Of a DNA stretch of 49,935 nucleotides, positions 35,926 through 45,209 are shown one piece after another (positions within the stretch are counted from its first letter, which is position 1; every line of letters starts with the position of its first letter). The notes beneath the pieces were generated by a model. It worked only from the letters and a program-made list of their open reading frames with translations, made no database searches and was not told where the DNA came from. The position numbers were made by a program, and so were the translations under genes. Origin of the DNA: an uncultured Alphaproteobacteria bacterium (GTDB taxonomy: Bacteria > Pseudomonadota > Alphaproteobacteria > HIMB59 > GCA-002718135); contig CABYHL010000008.1 of NCBI GenBank assembly GCA_902518895.1, forward strand, positions 1-49,935. Reading direction: 5' to 3'.

Positions 35926-37673
35926 TGTCATTTTTAAAAAATGATCTTGAATTAATAAAATCAAAAATTCTTCTTTCACAAGAAATAGAAAAAAAAACAA
36001 AAGTCATAAAAAAAGGAAAGGATAGTTGGTGTTGTTGCCCATTTCACGATGAAAAAACTCCATCTTGCAAGATAAATGATGATTTGGGTTCTTATTACTG
36101 TTTTGGATGTGGAGCTAAAGGAGATATATTTACAATATATACAGAGCTTTATAATTTTTCATTCCCTGAAGCAGTAAAAGAATTAGCTCAAAGAGTTGGT
36201 ATCAGAATAGTTGATAATTTTGATTCAAATATTAATAAAAAAAATGATAAAATTTATAAAATTTTAGAAATTTCGACAAAATGGTTTCAAGATAATCTAG
36301 AGGTAAATAAAGATTGTCAAAGATATTTAAATAAAAGAAATTTATCAGACGAGACAATTAAATTTTTTAAGTTAGGATTTTCTTCTAATTCAAAACAAAC
36401 ACTTTATCAATTTCTAAAAGAAAAAGGTTTTGAAGATAAAGAACTGCTTGAAAGTAATGTAGTAAAAATTGATAAAAATAATAAGATACGTGATTTTTTT
36501 TATAATAGACTTATTTTCCCAATTGCAAATGAATATGGAAAAATTGTTGGATTTGGAGGAAGAGTATTAGATAATTCAAATCCAAAATATATTAATTCAC
36601 CAGAAAGTGATTTTTTTAAAAAAAGAAATATTTTGTATAATCTTTTTAACGCTAAACAAACCATAAGATCAAAAAAAAATATGTTAATTTGTGAGGGTTA
36701 TATGGATGTAATAAGTTTGTATGACAAAAATATTAAAACAGCTGTAGCTCCACTTGGCACCTCTTTAACTGATAGCCATCTTTTATTATCATGGAAATAT
36801 GTAAATAAACCAACATTAATGTTTGATGGAGATACATCAGGTTTAAAAGCTTCTTTTAAAAGTGCAGTATTGTCGTTACCATACTTAACTCCTTCAAAAT
36901 TATTACAATTTATTATTTTGCCAAATCAATATGATCCTGATACTTTCATAAATAAATATTCTTTAAGTAAATTTGCAACATATTTAAAAAATCCACTTTC
37001 AATTGTAGAATTTATTTTTCAAGAGTCATCAAAATCAATTGATCTCCAAAAATCAGATAATAAAGTTATTTTTGATAATTATATTGATGAATTGGTTGGC
37101 AATATTAAAGATAGTAAAATAAAATATTTTTACGAAAATGAATTTAAATCTTTGTTTTTTCAAAAATTAAAATCATTTTCTTCTAAAAAACAATCAATTA
37201 AAATGACTCCAAAAACGATTTCTTTAAAAGAGAAACAAATATACTCCTTTCTTGCTGCTTATTTGAATCATTCCCAGTTAAGAAAAGAGATTTATTTGCT
37301 GTTGATAGCTTCAGAATTATTAAATGATAACCAGGTTGAGTTCTTAAATTTTTTTCATAAAAATGAGTTTTTAGAGGATAATATAGATAGTATTGATACA
37401 GGTAAGTTTCCAAGTAAATTATCTGAAATTTATAAAAATACCAAGGATAACAGTATATTTCAACTTTTCCCATATTCTAGCCCAAATCATGACTCTGAAG
37501 AAGCAATAAAAGAAATTAGTGAATCTATAAATAATTTGAAGACAAGACTTTCAAATTTGAAAAAAATAAATAAAAGCCTAAATGATATACAAAATAACTC
37601 ATCTTCAATGACATGGGAAGAGTTAAAAAATATCACTTTTGATCTTCATAATAATGAAGAGTTATTAGAGTAA
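35925..37673 (+). CDS. dnaG: DNA primase
   Basis: DnaG lays down RNA primers at the replication fork. From ATG at 35925 (overlapping the upstream TGA by one base) it has 582 residues. The N-terminal zinc-binding domain ([13 protein letters not shown], then [11 protein letters not shown]) precedes a TOPRIM core with [20 protein letters not shown], the acidic [14 protein letters not shown] and [13 protein letters not shown]. The C-terminal 150 residues, where helicase (DnaB) contact occurs, are poorly conserved. It precedes rpoD by 4 bases, recalling the macromolecular synthesis operon. Confidence 0.95.
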   Translation: MSFLKNDLELIKSKILLSQEIEKKTKVIKKGKDSWCCCPFHDEKTPSCKINDDLGSYYCFGCGAKGDIFTIYTELYNFSFPEAVKELAQRVGIRIVDNFDSNINKKNDKIYKILEISTKWFQDNLEVNKDCQRYLNKRNLSDETIKFFKLGFSSNSKQTLYQFLKEKGFEDKELLESNVVKIDKNNKIRDFFYNRLIFPIANEYGKIVGFGGRVLDNSNPKYINSPESDFFKKRNILYNLFNAKQTIRSKKNMLICEGYMDVISLYDKNIKTAVAPLGTSLTDSHLLLSWKYVNKPTLMFDGDTSGLKASFKSAVLSLPYLTPSKLLQFIILPNQYDPDTFINKYSLSKFATYLKNPLSIVEFIFQESSKSIDLQKSDNKVIFDNYIDELVGNIKDSKIKYFYENEFKSLFFQKLKSFSSKKQSIKMTPKTISLKEKQIYSFLAAYLNHSQLRKEIYLLLIASELLNDNQVEFLNFFHKNEFLEDNIDSIDTGKFPSKLSEIYKNTKDNSIFQLFPYSSPNHDSEEAIKEISESINNLKTRLSNLKKINKSLNDIQNNSSSMTWEELKNITFDLHNNEELLE

Positions 37674-37677
37674 AACT

Positions 37678-39852
37678 ATGGCAAAAAAGAAGAAAAAAAT
37701 TATTAAGAAAAAAACAACCCCACTTAAAAAGAAAACTTCTAATAAAAAAAAATTAATTAAGAAAAAAACAGTTTCCAAATCTTCCAATAAAACGAAACCA
37801 AAAATTATAAAAAAAACAATAAAAAAGAAAAAATCAATTACAAAAAAAGCATTACTTAAGGTCAAATCCTCAATAAAAGATAAGGCAAAAAAAATTCCAA
37901 AAGCAATTTCTGGCTTTGATGATAAAATAAAAGAAATTTTTACAAAACTTATAAATAAACATAAAGTAGACGGAATTTATACCCAAAAAATAATCGAAAA
38001 AGCCATTCCTAAAAGATACAGATTAGAAGAAAATATTAATAAATTTCAAGATTTTATAATTTCAAACAACATCAAGATTCATACAGAAGAAGAAGCTAAA
38101 GAATTAATTTCTTTAGCTAAAGAACAGACCGCTAAATCTGAAGATGGAAATGAAGAACAAGAAAAAAAACAAACTGGAAAAACAGATGACCCTGTAAGAT
38201 TATATTTGAGAGATATGGGTGCGGTAGAGCTACTTAGTCGAGAAGGTGAAATAGCTATTGCAAAAAGAATTGAAGCTGGCAGAGAAAAAATGATTGGAGC
38301 AATTTCTGAAAGTCCAATGACTATACGATCAATTATCAACTGGAAAGATGCAATAAAAGACGGAACTATGCTTCTAAGAGATATAGTAGATTTAGAGGCT
38401 ACTTACGATATGTCTGATATCTCAGAATCTAAAATTGATGACACACTTCAACTCATAGAAAGTGGTAACGATGAAAAAAATTTAAAAAACAATAATGAGA
38501 AAAATTCTCAAAATAAAGAAGAAAATGATAACGATAACGATAATGATAATGAACAGCAACAAGATGATGATGAAGAGGGATTAAATGTTTCATTAGCTGC
38601 AATGGAAGAAAAATTGAAGCCTAAAGTTCTAAATGACTTTAATGATATAACCAAACTTTTTAAAAAACTTCAAAAGCATAATCAAGAGTTAATTAATGCA
38701 GATAAAAAAAATGAAAAAAATTTTACTACCGTAGAAAAAAAATATCTTAAAATACAGAAAGAGATGATTGCTGCAATGAAAGCTGTGCATTTTAATTCTA
38801 CTACAATTGAAGCACTAATGGAGGCTTTATATGAGTTAAATAAAAAACTTTTACTTCGTGAAGGAAAGATGCTGCGAATGGCAACTAATGCTGGAGTCAA
38901 AAGAGAAGATTTTATATCACAATATTTAAACTTTAATTTTGAAAAAAATTGGATACAATCTCTTTTAGCTACAAAAGACAAAAATTGGGAAAAATTCATT
39001 AATAGAAACCATATTGAAATTAATAAAAATATTGAAGAGATCAAAGAAATTCAAGCTGCTTCAGAATTACCACTTTCAGAATTTAGAAGAATTGTAGGAA
39101 CTGTTCAGCAAGGTGAAAGATCTGCAAATAGAGCAAAGAAAGAAATGATAGAATCAAATCTTAGATTGGTTATATCAATAGCAAAAAAATATACAAATAG
39201 AGGTCTGCAATTTTTAGATTTAATTCAAGAGGGTAATATTGGTCTAATGAAAGCAGTTGATAAATTTGAATATAGAAGGGGTTATAAATTTTCCACTTAT
39301 GCCACATGGTGGATTAGACAAGCTATAACGAGATCAATAGCTGATCAAGCAAGAACAATAAGAATACCTGTTCACATGATAGAAACTATAAATAAAATAG
39401 TTAGAACAACTAGACAAATTATGTCTGAGATAGGAAGAGAACCGACTCCAAATGAATTAGCGGATAGACTACATATGCCGTTAGATAAAGTTAAAAAAGT
39501 TTTAAAAATTGCTAAAGAACCAATTAGTTTAGAAACTCCTGTAGGAGATGAAGAAGATAGTTCTCTTGGTGATTTCATTGAAGATAAAAATGCTCTTATT
39601 CCTATAGATGCAGCAGTAAAAAGTTCTCTGCGTGATACCACAACAAGGATTCTTTCTTCTCTAACTCCAAGAGAAGAAAGAGTTTTAAGAATGCGATTTG
39701 GTATTGGTATGAATAGCGATCATACTTTAGAAGAAGTTGGTCAACAATTTAGTGTTACAAGGGAAAGAATAAGGCAAATTGAAGCTAAAGCCCTTAGAAA
39801 GTTAAAACACCCAACGAGAGCTAGGAAGTTAAAAACATTTCTTGACGAATAA
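37678..39852 (+). CDS. rpoD: RNA polymerase primary sigma factor RpoD
   Basis: The 724-residue product directs RNA polymerase to housekeeping promoters. It opens with a very Lys-rich tail: 31 of the first 65 residues are Lys. A region 1.1-like domain follows (about 73-140, [20 protein letters not shown]). Region 1.2 is [20 protein letters not shown], and the long non-conserved insert includes an acidic Asn/Asp stretch. Regions 2-3 begin at [20 protein letters not shown], with [20 protein letters not shown]. Region 4 ends with the helix-turn-helix [20 protein letters not shown]. Region 2.4/4.2 residues are canonical, so -35/-10 promoters near TTGACA/TATAAT are expected. Its stop overlaps the next ATG by one base. 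Confidence 0.97.
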   Translation: MAKKKKKIIKKKTTPLKKKTSNKKKLIKKKTVSKSSNKTKPKIIKKTIKKKKSITKKALLKVKSSIKDKAKKIPKAISGFDDKIKEIFTKLINKHKVDGIYTQKIIEKAIPKRYRLEENINKFQDFIISNNIKIHTEEEAKELISLAKEQTAKSEDGNEEQEKKQTGKTDDPVRLYLRDMGAVELLSREGEIAIAKRIEAGREKMIGAISESPMTIRSIINWKDAIKDGTMLLRDIVDLEATYDMSDISESKIDDTLQLIESGNDEKNLKNNNEKNSQNKEENDNDNDNDNEQQQDDDEEGLNVSLAAMEEKLKPKVLNDFNDITKLFKKLQKHNQELINADKKNEKNFTTVEKKYLKIQKEMIAAMKAVHFNSTTIEALMEALYELNKKLLLREGKMLRMATNAGVKREDFISQYLNFNFEKNWIQSLLATKDKNWEKFINRNHIEINKNIEEIKEIQAASELPLSEFRRIVGTVQQGERSANRAKKEMIESNLRLVISIAKKYTNRGLQFLDLIQEGNIGLMKAVDKFEYRRGYKFSTYATWWIRQAITRSIADQARTIRIPVHMIETINKIVRTTRQIMSEIGREPTPNELADRLHMPLDKVKKVLKIAKEPISLETPVGDEEDSSLGDFIEDKNALIPIDAAVKSSLRDTTTRILSSLTPREERVLRMRFGIGMNSDHTLEEVGQQFSVTRERIRQIEAKALRKLKHPTRARKLKTFLDE
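38523..38552 (+). repeat. Short tandem repeat inside rpoD coding Asn-Asp
   Basis: Near-perfect copies of GATAAC/GATAAT in tandem encode an alternating Asn-Asp tract (DNDNDNDN) in the non-conserved insert of sigma-70. The repeat keeps frame, so length changes in multiples of six would be tolerated. Confidence 0.7.
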
Positions 39853-40679
39853 TGAAGCTAACGCTTCTTGGAACTGGATGCCCTTCTGTTGATCATAAAA
39901 GATGCGGTTCATCTAATCTAGTATATTCAAAAAAAAGTAAAATCTTAGTTGATTGTGGTTCAGGGGTAACACAAAGATTAAATCAAAGTGGAAATTCTTC
40001 TGCTGATATTGATGCTTTATTACTTACTCATCTTCATACAGATCATGTTGTAGATTTATATCAACTTATCATTTCCTCCTGGCATTCTGATAGAGATTCA
40101 ATTTGGAAAATATATGGACCTAAAGGTACAAAAAAATTTATAGATAAAATATTTTTAGCTTGGAGAGATGAGCGTATACTGAGAATTAATTATGAAAAGA
40201 GAAAATCTATAAAAGCTCTAAAATACAAAGTTTATGAGTTCAATAAAGAAGGTAATATAAAAATTAATGATATAAAAATTAAATATTTTGAAGTTGATCA
40301 TAAACCAGTTCCTTTTGCTTATGGCTTCTCTTTTTTTAATAATAAAAAAAAATTAACAATTAGTGGTGACACAAGACCATGTGAGAGCTTAATGGTTAAT
40401 GCTCAAAATGCAGATGTTCTTTTACATGAAGTTTTTATTGAATATGAAATGAATAAGACTTCAAAACTTAGAACTAAAAAAACTTTACACAATGTAAAGG
40501 AATATCATACGCCCAGCAATTTAGTTGGGAAGGTAGCAAAATTATCTAATTGTAAAAAACTTGTATTAACTCATTTTGTTCCAACAAAGTTTAATATTTC
40601 AAAACTTAAAAAAATAGTTCGAAAAGACTTTGGAAAAGACCCAATAATTGGAGAAGATTTACTAACTATAAAAATTTAA
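39852..40679 (+). CDS. MBL-fold metal-dependent hydrolase (RNase Z-like)
   Basis: The 275-residue protein begins [20 protein letters not shown] and carries the metal site LLTHLHTDHVVDLYQLI (HxHxDH). Further ligand regions appear as YFEVDHKPVPFAYGF, the Asp in LTISGDTRPCESLM, LLHEVFIEYEM and the final His in LVLTHFVPTKF. This pattern is that of RNase Z and arylsulfatase-like MBL proteins. A tRNA 3'-processing role is possible, although the one tRNA here encodes its CCA. It is coupled to rpoD by TAATG, and its TAA stop shares TTAA with the convergent PanB-like gene. Confidence 0.88.
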   Translation: MKLTLLGTGCPSVDHKRCGSSNLVYSKKSKILVDCGSGVTQRLNQSGNSSADIDALLLTHLHTDHVVDLYQLIISSWHSDRDSIWKIYGPKGTKKFIDKIFLAWRDERILRINYEKRKSIKALKYKVYEFNKEGNIKINDIKIKYFEVDHKPVPFAYGFSFFNNKKKLTISGDTRPCESLMVNAQNADVLLHEVFIEYEMNKTSKLRTKKTLHNVKEYHTPSNLVGKVAKLSNCKKLVLTHFVPTKFNISKLKKIVRKDFGKDPIIGEDLLTIKI

Positions 40680-41503
40680 CCAACTTTATTTAAAAATTTT
40701 TCAAATTCCTCATCTTTAATCTGAACAATATTTGAAGTTGTTGGAAATTTTTTAGTTTTAACGCCATCTATAAAGTTTTTTAGACCTTCTACTGTGTCAT
40801 CTAAAAGTTTTTCATAAGACTTATTTGTATCTTTAAATACTTTTGCATGACGAGGTATTCGATCGGTATTAGTCCCAATTACATCTTGAATAAATAAAAA
40901 CTCAACATCACAATTTGGGCCACTACCCATTGACAATGTCAAAAGATTTACTTTTTTTGTAATTAATTCAGCAACTCGATCAGGGACGCATTCTACTTCT
41001 AGACCAATAGCTCCTGCATTATCATATGCAATAGCATCTTGATAAACTTTAAAAGCTGAGTCAGCATCTTTTCCTACTGCTTTAAAACCTCCGGTCCAAG
41101 TACTTTTATAAGGAATTAATCCAATATGACTTACAGAAGGTAAACCTTCTTTGCGAAGAGCTTCAATATATTTTGGACTATTTCCACAATAAACAGCATC
41201 AGCTCCATTATCTCTAGCAATTAACGCTGCATCTATTGCTTTCTCAGTCGACGAAAGTTGACCAAGACCAAATATCATAAAAGTATTTGGAGCAGCTTCT
41301 CTGATATCTTTTATATGAGCATCTCTGAACCATCTATTTGTTGGCACACCCGTTCTTAGTGTTTCTTTTTTAAAAGATACAATTTGGATATCTATGCCAG
41401 CTTTTTCTGCAGCATAAGCCTCTAATGCATTAGTTACATATAGCTCAGTTAATTTAACTTTTCCCTTTTTCTCAAATAAATCTTTAACAGTTAGTTTAGC
41501 CAT
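40676..41503 (-). CDS. PanB-fold (ketopantoate hydroxymethyltransferase-like) protein
   Basis: From ATG at 41503 it has 275 residues. Its second half aligns by eye with PanB: SHIGLIPYKSTWTGGFKAVG (residues 125-144), IGLEVECVPDRVAELI (167-182), then LTLSMGSGPNCDVEFLFIQD. Glu171 corresponds to the catalytic Glu181 of E. coli PanB. At the PanB metal ligands (Asp45, Asp84, Glu114) this protein reads VSFK (42-45), FGL (78-80) and YCG (105-107), so all three acids seem absent. It is therefore unlikely to make ketopantoate. It lies last in a unit with a family 4 glycosidase (joined TGATG) and an oxygenase. A carbon-carbon lyase acting on the released compound is plausible but unproven. Confidence 0.7.
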   Translation of the reverse strand: MAKLTVKDLFEKKGKVKLTELYVTNALEAYAAEKAGIDIQIVSFKKETLRTGVPTNRWFRDAHIKDIREAAPNTFMIFGLGQLSSTEKAIDAALIARDNGADAVYCGNSPKYIEALRKEGLPSVSHIGLIPYKSTWTGGFKAVGKDADSAFKVYQDAIAYDNAGAIGLEVECVPDRVAELITKKVNLLTLSMGSGPNCDVEFLFIQDVIGTNTDRIPRHAKVFKDTNKSYEKLLDDTVEGLKNFIDGVKTKKFPTTSNIVQIKDEEFEKFLNKVG

Positions 41504-42867
41504 CAATTATATTGAGGTAAATAATTGCCATGTGCTTCAATCATCTTATCTGTCATGCTATAAATTTCATCTATTGTCAGATTAGCTCCTGTTAAAGGAT
41601 CAAGCATTGCAGCATGGTATATGTGTTCTCTTTTTTTTGTTAGAGCAGCTTGTGCAGTTAGTATTTGCACATTAATATTAGTACGCATTAGAGCCGCTAA
41701 TTGTTCTGGTAATTTACCAAACTTTTGAGGTTTATAACCCTTTGAATTAATTATTACAGGTACCTCTACACAGCAATTTGATGGTAAATTTTCAATTAAA
41801 TTATTATTCATAACATTAGCATTGATAGTAATTTCATTATTATTTGCAATTCCATCCATGATAAATGACGCATACTCATTACTTCTTTTAAGAGGCATAT
41901 CATAAATTGGAGTCATATCTTTTTCTAAATCTTTCCAAAGTTTAATATTGCTTTTGCATCTATCAATATACTCTTCTATTGGTATCTTATATTTTTTTAT
42001 AACATCATCTCTATTTTGTTTTATGAACCACGGAACATATTCAGCAAAGTGCTCACTAGATTCTGTTACGAAGTAACCAAATCGTCTAAGAATTTCATAA
42101 CGTACTTTTTCATGAAGCACCTTATTAGATTCATGATCAGTTTTTTTACTTCTTGAAGATATTTCTTCATCATTTACAATTTTATCGGCTAGTTGTTTTA
42201 ATCTAGGATATAAATCTTCGTTTTGATTGCCATTAATTTTCTTTTCAAATTTTTTATAAAAGGCCATATGGTTTATGCCACCACATAGGTAATCAATATC
42301 ATTTATATTTTCATCCAAGTCTTTCGCTAGCATTTCAGCAGTTCCTTGAACAGAGTGACATAGACCCATAGCTTTGATTTCTGGAAAAGCAGTATTTATT
42401 GCAATCATGTTTGAGCACATTGGATTTACGTATTGCAACCAAGTAGCATTAGGACAAATATCCATAATATCTTTTGCGATATCTAGTAAAACAGGAATAG
42501 TTCGTAGACCTCTCATTATTCCACCTATGCCGAGAGTATCTGCTATAGTTTGTCTTAACCCAAACTCATTAGGAATTTTAAAATCTATAACTGTGGATGG
42601 CTCATATCCCCCTACTTGAATTGTTGTTTGAACAAAGTCTGCACCAACTAAAGATTCTCGTCTGTCAGTATGGGAAGTAACTTTCGGTGAAACACTTAAT
42701 TTTTTTGAAATTACATCTATTAAATCATGTGATGCTTTTAATCTTACAGGATCAATATCTTGTAATGCAATCTCCATATTTTTAAATTGCTCAATAGCTA
42801 AAAGATCGGTTACAATTCTTCTTGTAAAAACAGCACTACCAGCTCCAATAATTGTAAGTTTAATCAT
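41503..42867 (-). CDS. Family 4 glycoside hydrolase (alpha-galactosidase/glucosidase MelA-like), copy A
   Basis: The 454-residue product belongs to GH4, whose members cleave glycosides by an NAD+- and Mn2+-dependent oxidation-elimination route. NAD binding is seen in KLTIIGAGSAVFTRRIV. TTIQVGGYEPSTVIDFKIP, GLRQTIADTLGIGGIMRGLR and YVNPM (Asn148) are family blocks. The metal and catalytic residues Cys170-His171 (GLCHSVQGT) and His200 (GGINHMAFY) are intact, as in AglA. The block QTIADTLGIGGI points to the MelA/AglA (alpha-glycoside) branch. No PTS or sugar kinase is nearby, so unphosphorylated substrates are likelier. It overlaps the oxygenase gene by 8 bases. Exact sugar unknown. Confidence 0.88.
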   Translation of the reverse strand: MIKLTIIGAGSAVFTRRIVTDLLAIEQFKNMEIALQDIDPVRLKASHDLIDVISKKLSVSPKVTSHTDRRESLVGADFVQTTIQVGGYEPSTVIDFKIPNEFGLRQTIADTLGIGGIMRGLRTIPVLLDIAKDIMDICPNATWLQYVNPMCSNMIAINTAFPEIKAMGLCHSVQGTAEMLAKDLDENINDIDYLCGGINHMAFYKKFEKKINGNQNEDLYPRLKQLADKIVNDEEISSRSKKTDHESNKVLHEKVRYEILRRFGYFVTESSEHFAEYVPWFIKQNRDDVIKKYKIPIEEYIDRCKSNIKLWKDLEKDMTPIYDMPLKRSNEYASFIMDGIANNNEITINANVMNNNLIENLPSNCCVEVPVIINSKGYKPQKFGKLPEQLAALMRTNINVQILTAQAALTKKREHIYHAAMLDPLTGANLTIDEIYSMTDKMIEAHGNYLPQYN

Positions 42868-43600
42868 TTTGATACTCCATGATTGAATTATGAGGTGCCA
42901 CTTTTAAAGGAGTGTACCTTGCATGTCCAATTTCTTTATAGGGATTATTTGTTTTAGTATTAAAACATACTATTAAAGTTCTTCTTGAGTAATTTGAATT
43001 ATTTGCCTCTGATGAATGTAAAAGATTTGCATGAAAAAAAAGAGCATCGCCTGGATCAGCTTCAATATAAATACATTCGTGTCTTTTTTCTAATTCACAT
43101 ATTCTATCTAAATCTGCTGTTTGCTCGGGAGTATCTGATACTCCGTGTCCTATTCTTCCAACTTTTTGAGATCCTTTTAAAACTTTGAGACAACCATTTT
43201 CTTTTGTAGCCTTATCTAACATTATAAAACAAGATCCCATATCTGGATACAGACATGCATTATGATACCAATAACCATAATCTTGATGCCAATCAAACCC
43301 ACCATCACCTGGTTTTTTCCAAATTACTTTTGAATGATAGTGGTAAACTTCATCTTCAAGGAATTCTTCCATTGGTTTTACAATTCTTTCATTAGTAGAA
43401 AATTTCCCAAATAAATCATTTGAAGGTTCATTCCATAATGTAATATTTAATTTACCTGTAGAACTAAACGTTTCTCTAGCTTGATTTTCTTTCTCAGAAT
43501 TTCTTTCAATAAATTCAGTTAATTTAGATATCTCATCTTCTGAAAAGAGTTTTCTTTTAAGAATGTATCCATTATCTCTGAAATCTTTGAAATCTGACAT
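42860..43600 (-). CDS. Phytanoyl-CoA dioxygenase (PhyH) family 2OG-Fe(II) oxygenase
   Basis: The 246-residue product has the iron triad His105 and Asp107 (FDWHQDYGYW) and His195 (FHANLLHSSEA), with Arg206/207 (YSRRTLIVCF) to bind 2-oxoglutarate. GSCFIMLDKATKENGCLKVL and GSQKVGRIGH are PhyH-type strands. Members hydroxylate varied small molecules, including fatty acyl-CoAs, ectoine and phosphonates. Being first in the unit with GH4 copy A and the PanB-like protein, it probably hydroxylates a substrate of that pathway. A good reverse-strand promoter (43638-43610) precedes it, leaving a very short leader. Confidence 0.88.
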   Translation of the reverse strand: MSDFKDFRDNGYILKRKLFSEDEISKLTEFIERNSEKENQARETFSSTGKLNITLWNEPSNDLFGKFSTNERIVKPMEEFLEDEVYHYHSKVIWKKPGDGGFDWHQDYGYWYHNACLYPDMGSCFIMLDKATKENGCLKVLKGSQKVGRIGHGVSDTPEQTADLDRICELEKRHECIYIEADPGDALFFHANLLHSSEANNSNYSRRTLIVCFNTKTNNPYKEIGHARYTPLKVAPHNSIMEYQND

Positions 43601-43609
43601 ATTAATTTC

Positions 43610-43638
43610 ATGTTAAAAATAAATAATAATATTGTCAA
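43610..43638 (-). promoter_or_regulatory. Promoter of the oxygenase-GH4-PanB-like unit
   Basis: Reading the reverse strand: a perfect TTGACA (43638-43633), 17-base spacer, TAACAT (43615-43610). The start codon is at 43600, giving a leader of only a few bases. The -35 shares bases with the opposing candidate promoter. Confidence 0.5.
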
Positions 43639-43660
43639 ATAATTTAAGGTGTTTAAGAAT
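43632..43660 (+). promoter_or_regulatory. Opposing candidate promoter of GH4 copy B
   Basis: TTGTCA (43632-43637), 17-base spacer, AAGAAT (43655-43660). Transcription would begin near 43667, the A of the start codon, implying a leaderless message. The -10 match is 4 of 6. Confidence 0.3.
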
Positions 43661-43666
43661 AATCTT

Positions 43667-45130
43667 ATGAAAGTATCATTTCTTGGTGCAGGCAGTGTAG
43701 GCTTCACTCAAACCCTTGTTCGAGATATATTAAAAGTTAAAAAACTTCAAAATATAGAAATTTCTCTACACGATATATCTAGAAGTAATTTGTTAATGGT
43801 AGCAGAGTTAATTCAAAAAGATATTAAAGCTAATAATCTTCCAACTAAACTTAGTATTGATCCAATTAGAAAAGAATCAATAAGAAATGCAAAATATATT
43901 ATTAGCTGTGTAAGAGTTGGTGGTTTAGAAGCATTTGAAACTGATATATCAATCCCATTAAAATATGGTATCGATCAATGTGTTGGTGATACTATTTGTG
44001 CTGGTGGCATAATGTACGGTCAACGCAACATCCCAGTCATTCTAGACTTTTGTAAAGATATAAAAAAATATGCAAAAAAAAATGCACTTTTTTTAAATTA
44101 TGCAAATCCTATGGCTATGAATACTTGGGTAGCTAATGAGATTGGTAAAGTTAATACAGTTGGTTTATGTCATGGTGTTCAGGGCGGTGCAAAATTAATT
44201 GAAGACTCATTAAATATTCCATCTGGAAAAATGAAATATTCTTGCAGCGGCATAAATCATATGACTTGGTATTTAGATTTGAATTATAAAGGTAAAAAAA
44301 TAACAAAAGAACAACTTTCTAAATCGTTAAAGAAACATAAAAAATTTTCAAGAGATGAAAAAGTAAGAATAGATGTTCTAGATAAATTCGGATATTTTTC
44401 TACGGAAAGTAATGGCCATTTAAGTGAGTATTTACCATGGTACAGGCGTACTCAAAAAGATGTTAAGAAATGGAGTAGTCTTTCAAATTGGATACATGGC
44501 GAGACCGGTGGCTACTTAAGAGTATGTAATGAAAAGAGAAATTGGTTTGTTGAGGATTACCCAAAATATTTAAAAAACTCTGGAATTAAACTTAAAGATT
44601 ATAAAAGATCAACTGAACATGGAAGTTATATCATTGAAGCAATCGAAACTGGAAAAAAATATAGAGGTCACTTTAATGTTATTAATAAAAAAACAATTTC
44701 TAATTTAGATGATGATTGCGTAATTGAGAGTACAGGATACGTAGATTCAAAAGGTATAAAAATGATTGAAGGAGTAAACTTACCGCTGCAATGTGCTTCT
44801 CTATGCAGTACCTCAATAGATGTTCAAAGAATGGCTGTGAGGGCCGCTGTAAAGGGAGATATTGAATTATTAAAACTTGCTGTGCTACAAGACCCTCTTG
44901 TCAGCTCTGTATGTTCATCAGAGGAAGTTTGGCAAATGGTAGACGAGATGCTTGTTGCACAAGCTCAATGGCTTCCACAATATAAATCTAAAATTAAGAG
45001 TGTTAAAAAGAATCTAAGAAAAATCAAAAATTATAAATATAATAAATCAATTAAAGGATTGACCAAAAAAACAAGACACAATCAACAGAAAAGGTCAGTT
45101 TTAGTCGAAAAAGAGGCATTTAATTTATAA
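43667..45130 (+). CDS. Family 4 glycoside hydrolase, copy B, with basic C-terminal tail
   Basis: From ATG at 43667 (MKVSFLGAGSVGFTQ; a GTG at 43649 adds six residues without support) the product has 487 residues. NAD-binding GAGSVGFT, Asn147 in NYANPMAMNTW, Cys168-His169 in GLCHGVQGG and His198 in GINHMTWYLDL show that the GH4 active site is complete. It is clearly diverged from copy A (for example CVGDTICAGGIMYGQR), so the two probably act on different linkages or anomers. After QWLPQY, where copy A ends, there is a 48-residue extension with 14 Lys and 3 Arg. It is first in the forward unit leading to the ABC importer, 79 bases upstream of the binding-protein gene. Confidence 0.86.
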   Translation: MKVSFLGAGSVGFTQTLVRDILKVKKLQNIEISLHDISRSNLLMVAELIQKDIKANNLPTKLSIDPIRKESIRNAKYIISCVRVGGLEAFETDISIPLKYGIDQCVGDTICAGGIMYGQRNIPVILDFCKDIKKYAKKNALFLNYANPMAMNTWVANEIGKVNTVGLCHGVQGGAKLIEDSLNIPSGKMKYSCSGINHMTWYLDLNYKGKKITKEQLSKSLKKHKKFSRDEKVRIDVLDKFGYFSTESNGHLSEYLPWYRRTQKDVKKWSSLSNWIHGETGGYLRVCNEKRNWFVEDYPKYLKNSGIKLKDYKRSTEHGSYIIEAIETGKKYRGHFNVINKKTISNLDDDCVIESTGYVDSKGIKMIEGVNLPLQCASLCSTSIDVQRMAVRAAVKGDIELLKLAVLQDPLVSSVCSSEEVWQMVDEMLVAQAQWLPQYKSKIKSVKKNLRKIKNYKYNKSIKGLTKKTRHNQQKRSVLVEKEAFNL

Positions 45131-45200
45131 ATTACTCAATCTACTCCTAAATAGTACTTCTCAATAATCTAATTTTATTATAGGTTTTTTTAAATTTAGT

Positions 45201-45205
45201 GGAGG
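45201..45205 (+). promoter_or_regulatory. Strong ribosome-binding site for the binding protein
   Basis: GGAGG, four bases before ATG at 45210. Most starts in this window have no comparable Shine-Dalgarno, so this marks the gene for high translation. Confidence 0.7.
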
Positions 45206-45209
45206 ACAG

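Noticed and set aside
37665-37865. Reverse-strand open frame rich in Phe opposite the rpoD start
   Set aside because: It is the mirror of Lys codons (AAA/AAG read as TTT/CTT) in the Lys-rich sigma tail and overlaps a certain gene.
40676-41503. Plain annotation as panB
   Set aside because: The metal-ligand positions do not match and the neighbours are catabolic, so the gene symbol would mislead.
45158-45184. TTCTCA-N15-TATAGG before the binding-protein gene
   Set aside because: The matches are weak and the spacing short; co-transcription from GH4 copy B is equally possible.
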